NCBI GenBank assembly: GCA_019308625.1
Contig: JAFDHU010000005.1
Location: 1-21,843, forward strand
From: Deltaproteobacteria bacterium
GTDB taxonomy: Bacteria; Desulfobacterota; Desulfobaccia; Desulfobaccales; 0-14-0-80-60-11
Length of the DNA: 21,843 nucleotides
Direction: 5' to 3'
The notes below the pieces were generated by a model. The model did not search any database and had not been told where the DNA came from. It saw only the letters and a program-made list of their open reading frames with translations. Below are positions 7,265 through 12,802 of this stretch, in pieces (within the stretch, counting starts at the first letter, position 1; each line of letters opens with the position of its first letter). The translations under genes were made by a program, and so were the position numbers.

Positions 7265-7438
7265 TCAGCTAATTTTCTTCCCGCAACGGGAACAGATTAT
7301 CTCTTTTTCTTGGGCTTCCTCAGGCGTAATTGGGTCAGAAAAGCCTCGGAACAGAGAGACCTCCTCCTCCATGGTCATGCAGGCACGGCACACCGGTTTT
7401 TTGGCGATAATCGCCCCCACAGGATTCTCTACGGCCAT
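7265..7438 (-). CDS. Small zinc-ribbon protein
   Basis: 57 residues starting MAVENPVGAIIAKK, with two CxxC knuckles: VCRACM near residue 17 and IICSRCGKK at the C terminus. This suggests a single bound zinc. The start at 7438 is fixed by a near-perfect ribosome binding site, AAAGGAGGG, eight bases upstream; the longer frame to 7468 adds residues with no such site. It runs antisense to the extended frame of the metalloprotease-like gene. No function is known. Family not recognised. Confidence 0.65.
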   Translation of the reverse strand: MAVENPVGAIIAKKPVCRACMTMEEEVSLFRGFSDPITPEEAQEKEIICSRCGKKIS

Positions 7439-7505
7439 TCTTTCACCCTCCTTTTGAAATTTTCCCATATTCCCAGGTAACCCATCTTGAAAACGGGCTA
7501 TCTGG

Positions 7506-7534
7506 CCTGAGGGCTTTTCAGCCAGCCGCTCAGG
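7506..7534. repeat. Inverted repeat in the leader of the small zinc-ribbon gene
   Basis: CCTGAG (7506-7511) and CTCAGG (7529-7534) are perfect arms enclosing a smaller GGCT...AGCC stem. It lies 68 bases upstream of the start at 7438. Role unknown. Confidence 0.3.
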
Positions 7535-7622
7535 TTTGCCGAAAATTTAGCTTTATACTTTTTATCACAAACTGCCCTCTGCAAAAAGGGAAAATTAAAA
7601 GGATTCCTTTGAGAACAGCCGG

Positions 7623-7654
7623 AAAAAAATCCCTCTCCCTCAAGGGGAGAGGGA
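7623..7654 (-). terminator. Strong Rho-independent terminator of the CoA-transferase operon
   Basis: On the minus strand TCCCTCTCCC (7645-7654) pairs perfectly over 10 bp with GGGAGAGGGA (7630-7639) around a 5-base loop, followed by seven T (7623-7629). It sits 30 bases past the last gene of the operon, so it defines the operon end. Confidence 0.88.
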
Positions 7655-7684
7655 TGCACTGCTTCAGCCGTCGGCCTGGAAAGC

Positions 7685-8128
7685 TTAGGCCGGTGGAATA
7701 AAATCCAACACGAAGGGCAGGTTCTTCATCTTGTCCATGGGCCACATCTTGGTGCTCTCTTTTTCTTCGCCCGGCCATACCGGCTGGTCATTGATTTTTT
7801 CGATGAGCACCTCGATGAAGTGAAACTCCGTAAGCTCATATTTGACGATGACCTCGGGTGGCAACAGCACCGCCAACCCAGATTCCCGGGTGAACTTCCA
7901 GTTGAAATCCTCGTTGGGTTCGTGGGTCAGAGGGGCGGGGTCATCCGTGACCGAACCTTTCCAAACTTTTAAGAGTTTACCGGAAATAGTATCGTTCGGT
8001 TTGGTCTGGAATTCTTCATAGAGCTCATCCGGGATATGCCACCACAGGGCTCTGAACCCGGTTTTCACATAGCCTTTGACGAGCATGGGGTCGAATCCAC
8101 ATACACCGACACGGGCTCTTGCTGGCAT
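7685..8128 (-). CDS. Uncharacterised protein, last gene of the CoA-transferase operon
   Basis: A soluble 147-residue protein starting MPARARVGVCGFDPM. ATG 8128 is chosen over 8146 because GAGGAG lies seven bases upstream. It is rich in Trp, Pro and charged residues, has one Cys, and lacks a signal peptide or membrane segment. The block SGLAVLLPPEVIVKYELTEF faintly resembles the swapped-hairpin fold of AbrB/SpoVT-type proteins, but this is weak. No family is recognised. It follows a 100-base intercistronic gap with a GC-rich stem-loop and precedes the operon terminator. Confidence 0.75.
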   Translation of the reverse strand: MPARARVGVCGFDPMLVKGYVKTGFRALWWHIPDELYEEFQTKPNDTISGKLLKVWKGSVTDDPAPLTHEPNEDFNWKFTRESGLAVLLPPEVIVKYELTEFHFIEVLIEKINDQPVWPGEEKESTKMWPMDKMKNLPFVLDFIPPA

Positions 8129-8185
8129 ATTCTCTCTCCTCTTCAAGTGAATTACCGGATCATCTTATTCAAGGGCAACACCCCA

Positions 8186-8214
8186 GGGGGCGGGAAGTTA
8201 CCGGCCCCGCCCCC
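8186..8214 (-). other. GC-rich intercistronic stem-loop
   Basis: GGGGGCGGG (8186-8194) and CCCGCCCCC (8206-8214) are perfect 9-bp arms around an 11-base loop. No T tract follows on either strand, so it is not a typical terminator. Its position between the fifth and sixth genes suggests mRNA processing, 3'-end protection or partial attenuation of the last gene. Confidence 0.6.
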
Positions 8215-8228
8215 CAGCTTGGCGTCCA

Positions 8229-8567
8229 TTACTTTTCTGGCCGGAATATCCTGGTCACCTTCTGCCACACCACCTTGAAGGCGAACTCGGCCTCAGGTTC
8301 CGGTTCCGGCCTCTTTAAGAGTTGGCGCAACTCCTCCACGTGACCGTAACACCTCTCCAGGAACTCGCTGGCTTCCATGGAAGTGAGATATTTGCACTCA
8401 AACAGCCGCCGCACAAAGGGGGAGATGTACTCCGTGACCTCACTGCGAAGCTCATCCGCCAGGTATTCATCTCCCCCTTCGGGAGTAGCCATGTTCAAGT
8501 AGCTCTCCTTCCAATTGATCACCATCTGTTCCAAGGTGTCGAGTTCCTTGCGAACGGCGTCTTCCAT
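8229..8567 (-). CDS. Small helical protein of the CoA-transferase operon, unknown family
   Basis: 112 residues from ATG 8567, which lies one base after the stop of the 77-residue gene upstream (TAGTATG), so coupling is likely. The frame extends to 8585, but the extra residues overlap that gene. The composition (repeated Glu, Leu, Arg; EDAVRKELDTLEQMV, EASEFLERCYGHVEELRQLL) predicts an all-helical fold. A Pro-Glu linker (RPEPEPEAE) precedes a basic C terminus. Two Cys are present, without a metal motif. No function can be named; it may be an assembly or accessory subunit for its neighbours. Confidence 0.7.
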   Translation of the reverse strand: MEDAVRKELDTLEQMVINWKESYLNMATPEGGDEYLADELRSEVTEYISPFVRRLFECKYLTSMEASEFLERCYGHVEELRQLLKRPEPEPEAEFAFKVVWQKVTRIFRPEK

Positions 8568-8568
8568 A

Positions 8569-8802
8569 CTACTTCTTCTGCTCAAAGGCGTAGCACTTTT
8601 TGATCACGTTGAAGTCCGCCACACACCAGTAATAGGGCCAGTGAATCTTCTTGCACCAGCCGATGATGTCCGCCGGAGGAAACCCGGAGCCTTTGATCAC
8701 CGGTTTCAGATGTTCGCACTGCCAGCAGATATGGTCGGTCTGCTTCTCCGGGGTCATCAACTTGTCCAGGTATTGACGAGGCGTCAGTTTCTCTGCCATC
8801 AT
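8569..8802 (-). CDS. 77-residue Cys-rich protein, possible Fe-S or zinc protein
   Basis: Five cysteines are spaced C26-x2-C29-x20-C50-x9-C60-x9-C70 (ICWQCEHLKP, GWCKK, WCVADF, KCYAF), with many aromatic residues. The CxxC...GWC...C pattern recalls the small HiPIP-like [4Fe-4S] beta and gamma subunits of glycyl-radical X-succinate synthases such as BssB and BssC, but no catalytic subunit of that type is in the window; a zinc knuckle is equally possible. ATG 8802 follows AAAGGAG by seven bases, so the start is well supported. It sits between the 163-residue Cys-rich gene and the helical protein gene. Confidence 0.75.
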   Translation of the reverse strand: MMAEKLTPRQYLDKLMTPEKQTDHICWQCEHLKPVIKGSGFPPADIIGWCKKIHWPYYWCVADFNVIKKCYAFEQKK

Positions 8803-8820
8803 GAGATCACTCCTTTCTCC

Positions 8821-9312
8821 TCACCATTCCTTCACTTCGCCGTCTCGGAGCATCCTCTGATACTCCTCCCAGACATCCGGAGCAAGTGTCTTGATGTCCC
8901 AGTTGAAGCCGTAACTGCCAGCAATACCGCCAGCCGGCGGCTGCGGCCGCCAGCCCCTGACCGGACGGTTGCGAATGCTGAACTTCACCATGTCCGGCAC
9001 CCCCAAGTAGAAATGCCGGGGCAGGCATTCAAAGGGCCGGGTGCGGCCTTCGGTGCCCATCGTATAGAAGGAATACCCATCCAGCGGCCGGTCGGCATAC
9101 AGGGGCATCATGTCCGGTTTGGTCCCCGCCGGCTGCTCCGTGGGGCCCTCATACATATGACCATTGATCAGGTGAACATAATAGACCGTGCCGCAGTGGG
9201 CGCAGTTGACGTTGCCCTTCCAGTTCCAGAAGCAGTACGGGTCTAAGTAGTTCACCGTCTCGCAGGGCTTGCCGTCTTCCAGGATCTTTTTGCACCAGAT
9301 GATATCACACAC
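8821..9312 (-). CDS. 163-residue Cys-rich protein of the CoA-transferase operon
   Basis: I start it at GTG 9312, six bases after AAAGGAGGG; the open frame to 9351 would overlap the upstream CoA-transferase. The N-terminal 40 residues hold six Cys (2, 7, 17, 27, 37, 40), ending in NCAHCG, which predicts one metal site or more. The rest is rich in Tyr, Trp and Pro (RPLDGYSFYTMG, RGWRPQPPAGG). It does not look like the DUF35 Zn/OB-fold subunits (such as BbsA) that accompany thiolases. No family is recognised. The tight spacing (14 bases from the CoA-transferase stop) argues for a partner of the CoA-transferases. Confidence 0.75.
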   Translation of the reverse strand: MCDIIWCKKILEDGKPCETVNYLDPYCFWNWKGNVNCAHCGTVYYVHLINGHMYEGPTEQPAGTKPDMMPLYADRPLDGYSFYTMGTEGRTRPFECLPRHFYLGVPDMVKFSIRNRPVRGWRPQPPAGGIAGSYGFNWDIKTLAPDVWEEYQRMLRDGEVKEW

Positions 9313-9326
9313 AGCGCTCCCTCCTT

Positions 9327-10817
9327 TTAGATCCAGGCCTTGTCGTACCATTCTTTGATCTTGCTGATGGGATAGCCCAGGAGCTCGTGGTAGATCTTGA
9401 CGTTGTCCGCACCCACCGGCCGCCAGATCCAGTAGAGACGCCGCGGGGTCTTGGACATCAGGCCGGCACCATAGGTCCCCATGGCTAGAATATCACCGAA
9501 GATGGGGTCGGTCTGCCAGCGGATGGTGCCCCGCACCCGGTAGTGCTCGCACTCATAGACCTCCCGGTCGTTCATCACCGGCTCGGCCAGGAGCCCGGCA
9601 CCCTGCAGGATGCGACAGACTTCGGACCGGGACTTGTCCTTGGCCCAGTCTTCCAGCTCGGCATAGATTTCTACCTGAGCCTCACCCTCCACCCGATCCT
9701 TGAACTTGGCGTACTTGTTGTACAGCTCGGGCTTCTTGATGACGTCGCACAGGGCCTTGAAGTCAGCGTCCTGGAAGGCGGAAACCATGGCATAGCGGGC
9801 CTCCAGGCGATCCTGGGGGTTGATGGCATCCGGGTAGTCGGATTTGCCGCACAGGATAATGCCGTGCACGCAAAGCTGGGTGTCCCAGTTGCCCCAGCGC
9901 TGGCGCACGATGCCGAAGCGGCCGTACAGCGGCGCGGCATGCCCTAAACACCGGGTGGCCGCCTGCACCTGAGAGAACTCAATCATGGTGCCCAGCCCGG
10001 TCTTACGCCGCCAGTGTATGGCCGCCAGGATGCCGAAGGTGATCTGGCTGCCCGAGTACCAGTCAATGCACCAGTTGGAGTGCTTGGTGCAGTGGCCGCC
10101 CATGAACTCGTGATGCCCGGTGACCGAGGCCAGCCCGGCGTGAGCCTGCCCCAGGATGTCGTAGGAGCCGCCGAAGACCTTGGGACCGTACCCGAAGCCG
10201 CCGCCCCAGACATGGATGAACCGGGGATTGAGCTCCATGAGATAGCGGTAGCTCTGCTTCCAGCGGTCGAAGGTGCCAGGCCGGTAGCACTCGGTGAGCC
10301 CGTCGGACATCTTCACCAGGCGGTAGAAGGCCTCCCGCATCTCGTCTATGTGATAGTCCATGGTGATGTGGTACTCGTTGGGGTTGGCGTTGAGATACCC
10401 CATGCCGGTGCCAGTCATGGGCCGGGTGTCGTGCAAGGGGTACAGATACGGCTCATTGAACGGGGCGCAGTGCCGCATCGGGTCGCCCATGCGGGGCATC
10501 TCCACCTTGATCACGTGGGCCCCCAGCTCCGCCAGGTTGGAGACGGAATGGGGCGTGAAGATATACATGGTGGTGCTCATCCAGCGGATGCCTTTCAGGG
10601 ACTGGGGCTTTTCAAACTCGTGCCCCGGCGCAAAGGACATCCGGCAGAAGTCCTCATAAGTCATCTTCATTTCGTCCAGCTCTTCTTTGCTGGTATAGTT
10701 GGGATCGTGCGCCGTCCGGTAGAGATCCTCGTACGGAGCCTTGGTTGCTTCCAACTCTTCCTTGCTTTTGGGACCGGGCAGATCTTCAAATCGGCATTCC
10801 CTTAAATCCTTAGCCAT
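9327..10817 (-). CDS. CaiB/BaiF class III CoA-transferase, subunit B
   Basis: Class III CoA-transferases move CoA between carboxylic acids through an aspartyl-CoA mixed anhydride. This 496-residue protein has the family core: LAELGAHVIKVEMPRMGDPMR (about residues 95-115), YRPGTFDRW (178-186), the glycine-rich GGGFGYG, and the catalytic-Asp segment with Asp252 (WCIDWYSGSQ), followed by ILAAIHWRRKTGLG. The N-terminal ~75 residues are an extension beyond typical members (about 400 residues) and contain a 25-residue tandem repeat (18-42 and 43-67). The ATG shares one base with the stop of subunit A (TAATG). Pairing with a second such gene recalls benzylsuccinate CoA-transferase BbsEF. The substrate is unknown. 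Confidence 0.88.
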   Translation of the reverse strand: MAKDLRECRFEDLPGPKSKEELEATKAPYEDLYRTAHDPNYTSKEELDEMKMTYEDFCRMSFAPGHEFEKPQSLKGIRWMSTTMYIFTPHSVSNLAELGAHVIKVEMPRMGDPMRHCAPFNEPYLYPLHDTRPMTGTGMGYLNANPNEYHITMDYHIDEMREAFYRLVKMSDGLTECYRPGTFDRWKQSYRYLMELNPRFIHVWGGGFGYGPKVFGGSYDILGQAHAGLASVTGHHEFMGGHCTKHSNWCIDWYSGSQITFGILAAIHWRRKTGLGTMIEFSQVQAATRCLGHAAPLYGRFGIVRQRWGNWDTQLCVHGIILCGKSDYPDAINPQDRLEARYAMVSAFQDADFKALCDVIKKPELYNKYAKFKDRVEGEAQVEIYAELEDWAKDKSRSEVCRILQGAGLLAEPVMNDREVYECEHYRVRGTIRWQTDPIFGDILAMGTYGAGLMSKTPRRLYWIWRPVGADNVKIYHELLGYPISKIKEWYDKAWI

Positions 10818-12307
10818 TACATGATCCCCCTTTCCTTGTACTCATCAACTTTATCAAACCCGATGCCGCAGTATACCTGCATCACTTCGTAATTGTCATA
10901 GCCCAGGGGCCGGCCCAGCTGCTTGACCCGGTGCGGCGTCCTCATCTGGTAGTTGTTGGGGGGAACTGAGAACATCACCGTGCCGTAATGGTCAGTGTCA
11001 ATGGTGCAGACCCAGGGGCGGTACTTGAAGTGAGGGAACTCCGCCACTTCGTCAATGTAAAGCACCGGACCGGCGGCGATTTCGTATTCCAGCAGCTTCT
11101 GCTCGGCCTCGATGCGGTTGATGTCCCTCAGCCAGCGGGTGGTCAGGGTGTAGGTCTTGATCAGCATGGCCAGGGCGTTTCTGGCCCCCATCTCCTTGAG
11201 GATGGGGTCTTCATGGATCAGCCGGCCGAACTGCGGGAAATCCCGCTCAATGCACATGCCGATGCGGTACCACAGCCGGTCGGTCTGGCCGCCGATCATC
11301 ATGTAGCCGTCTTTGCAGGGGTTCCACTCGTACTGGTTGAGGTTGGGGTCCCAGGCGCCGGTTCTGGCCTTGATGGAGGCGTTGAAGCCGTACCAGGAGA
11401 TGTCAAAGTCCAGGATGTCCATCTGGGACTCGGCCCCGGTGACCTCGATGAACTGGCCGGTGCCGCCCAGCTCATCCCGCCAATAAATAGCCGCCAGCAG
11501 GCTGTTGGCCGCCTGCTCGCCGGCGCAATAGTCGGCGAACCACACGCCGGAGCGGCAGGGGTCGCCGCCCTTGCCCCGGGGGCACTGATCCTGGGGGAAG
11601 CCGGTGTTGTGGATGAAGGCATTGGCGCAACCGCCGAAGGGCTCCAGAGTCCACTGCCCGTATTTGGAGATCTTGTCCTTGTAAGGTCCCCAAGTGCCCC
11701 TGACCGCGATGGTCACCCACACAATCCGGGGATTGAGGCGGGCGATCTGGCGGTAGCCGATGCCCCGGTCAAACAAATAGCCCGGCGGCATCTCGTCAAT
11801 CACCCCGTCCACCTGCATGCACATCTGCCTAAACAGGGCCCGGCCCTCCGGAGTCTCCAGGTTCAGGGTGACGGATTTCTGTCCCCGCATTTCGTGCAGG
11901 AAGTCCAAGCCGCACTTTTCCCCGGTAATCTGGGATTCCAGCATGTACTCTTCCCGGCCGAAGGGGGTGAGCTTCCGCAGGGCATGACCCTCGGGCGGCT
12001 CAATCAGAATAACTTCGGCCCCGGCCTCGCACAGCAGAGCGCTGCAGAACAGGTGTCCCAGCCGCCAGTTGCCCACGCAGAGAAACTTCATACCCTGCAG
12101 GGCTTCCGGCTTGCCGAAGCAGTACTCATACCGAAGGTTGTCTTCGCACCATTTGCCAAAGTCCTCCGCCTTACGTTTGGCGTAGACGTTTTCCATGACC
12201 CATTCAGGGTCCGGCGGAGGGGTTACCGGCCAGGGCCGAATGTCGGGGTGCATCAAGTCCAGAGTATCAGCCCGACTGTTGATTTCAATCTCTCTTTTCT
12301 CTGGCAT
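10817..12307 (-). CDS. CaiB/BaiF class III CoA-transferase, subunit A
   Basis: A 496-residue class III CoA-transferase, first gene of the six-gene operon. After a Pro-rich N-terminal extension of about 70 residues the core begins at LQGMKFLCVGNWRLG. It continues with CEAGAEVILIEPPEGHALR, DGVIDEMPPGYLFDRGIGY and LNPRIVWVTIAVRGTWGPY, and then the presumed catalytic Asp259 in FADYCAGEQ, followed by LLAAIYWRDELGGTGQ. It keeps this Asp, as does subunit B. In heterodimeric relatives such as BbsEF I recall that only one subunit is catalytic, so this would differ. ATG 12307 is chosen because GGGAGG lies seven bases upstream; the frame extends to 12322. The likely complex is a heterodimer with subunit B acting on an unknown organic acid, perhaps with succinyl-CoA. 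Confidence 0.88.
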   Translation of the reverse strand: MPEKREIEINSRADTLDLMHPDIRPWPVTPPPDPEWVMENVYAKRKAEDFGKWCEDNLRYEYCFGKPEALQGMKFLCVGNWRLGHLFCSALLCEAGAEVILIEPPEGHALRKLTPFGREEYMLESQITGEKCGLDFLHEMRGQKSVTLNLETPEGRALFRQMCMQVDGVIDEMPPGYLFDRGIGYRQIARLNPRIVWVTIAVRGTWGPYKDKISKYGQWTLEPFGGCANAFIHNTGFPQDQCPRGKGGDPCRSGVWFADYCAGEQAANSLLAAIYWRDELGGTGQFIEVTGAESQMDILDFDISWYGFNASIKARTGAWDPNLNQYEWNPCKDGYMMIGGQTDRLWYRIGMCIERDFPQFGRLIHEDPILKEMGARNALAMLIKTYTLTTRWLRDINRIEAEQKLLEYEIAAGPVLYIDEVAEFPHFKYRPWVCTIDTDHYGTVMFSVPPNNYQMRTPHRVKQLGRPLGYDNYEVMQVYCGIGFDKVDEYKERGIM

Positions 12308-12418
12308 ATTTCGGCCTCCCATTCAGCAATGTTGCTCATCCATGGTAGATTCGGTTCACTTGCCTTCAGAAGGTGAAAGCCGATGTCTCTAAACAACCCT
12401 GGGCCTTCACAAGCCGAA

Positions 12419-12469
12419 TTAAATAAACAACTCGCTTTCCACCCCCGGACAGATAGACGGGGGCGTCAT
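12419..12469 (-). CDS. 16-codon leader ORF upstream of the CoA-transferase operon
   Basis: MTPPSICPGVESELFI follows a perfect ribosome binding site, AAAGGAGGTGA, eight bases before ATG 12469, far better than that of most genes here. It lies between the predicted -24/-12 promoter and the first CoA-transferase, 111 bases upstream of ATG 12307. A CCCCCG/CGGGGG inverted repeat (12442-12463) lies inside its codons, so ribosome passage would open the hairpin. It may be a regulatory leader peptide or a short gene with its own role. The codons show no run of one amino acid, so classical amino-acid attenuation is not indicated. Confidence 0.5.
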   Translation of the reverse strand: MTPPSICPGVESELFI

Positions 12470-12522
12470 TTATTTCACCTCCTTTCCAGCGTGCTTCTCT
12501 TCCGTCCAAGCTTTCCAACATT

Positions 12523-12567
12523 TGGGGAGAGTCGTCGTGGCCCCACGCTGACGCGCCTCCCTCCCCA
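12523..12567 (-). promoter_or_regulatory. Structured 5' leader stem of the CoA-transferase operon
   Basis: TGGGGAG and CTCCCCA (12561-12567 and 12523-12529) form a perfect 7-bp outer stem that encloses CGTGG-CC-CCACG (12536-12547). It begins at the predicted transcription start (about 12565), so it may be the first structure in the mRNA. Function is inferred only from position. Confidence 0.4.
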
Positions 12568-12575
12568 TGAGCTGT

Positions 12576-12591
12576 TACAAAAAGCCTGCCA
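12576..12591 (-). promoter_or_regulatory. Sigma-54-type -24/-12 promoter candidate
   Basis: On the minus strand TGGCAGGCTTTTTGTA matches the TGGCACG-N4-TTGCW consensus at all but two fixed positions, with the required 10-base gap between GG and the -12 dinucleotide. The weak point is GT in place of GC at -12. It points at the CoA-transferase operon and lies just downstream of a sigma-54 activator gene, which makes it credible. The predicted start is near 12565, giving a leader of about 258 bases. Confidence 0.5.
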
Positions 12592-12802
12592 TGGCGTGAG
12601 GTGAGGGCATCATAGCATGAGTGTTTCCCATTTTCAAATGAATTTTAAAGACCTGGATTAAAAATCTGTTTCAAGAAGACCAGCTCAATTGGGAAGGCTT
12701 TCTCCACCTAGTGTCCAATATACATACTGACCCAGGCTGATATCACCTTTTTTCCAAGGAAATCCCATAGATTAAAAAATGTCCAAAATCAGACTCCTTT
12801 TT
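12592..12802. other. Intergenic region between activator gene and promoter
   Basis: No gene is seen. This is where upstream activator sites would be expected. Two short perfect inverted repeats are present: CATTT-TC-AAATG (12629-12640) and TTTCC-AA-GGAAA (12751-12762). Neither is long enough to call an operator. A weak stem followed by T6 just past the activator stop (about 12775-12795) could be its terminator. Confidence 0.3.

Noticed and set aside
10014..10805. 263-residue plus-strand frame opposite CoA-transferase B
   Set aside because: Antisense shadow of a gene with catalytic motifs; no recognisable domain.
10988..12376. 462-residue open frame on the plus strand opposite CoA-transferase A
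   Set aside because: It is a GC-driven shadow: composition is dominated by Gly, Ala, Val, Leu and His, there is no ribosome binding site, and the opposite strand encodes clear family motifs.
12442..12463. CCCCCG/CGGGGG hairpin as a terminator
   Set aside because: No T tract follows on the minus strand, and on the plus strand there is no gene to terminate.
12383..12604. 73-residue plus-strand frame in the operon leader
   Set aside because: No ribosome binding site, low protein-like character, and it lies across the predicted promoter and leader of the minus-strand operon.
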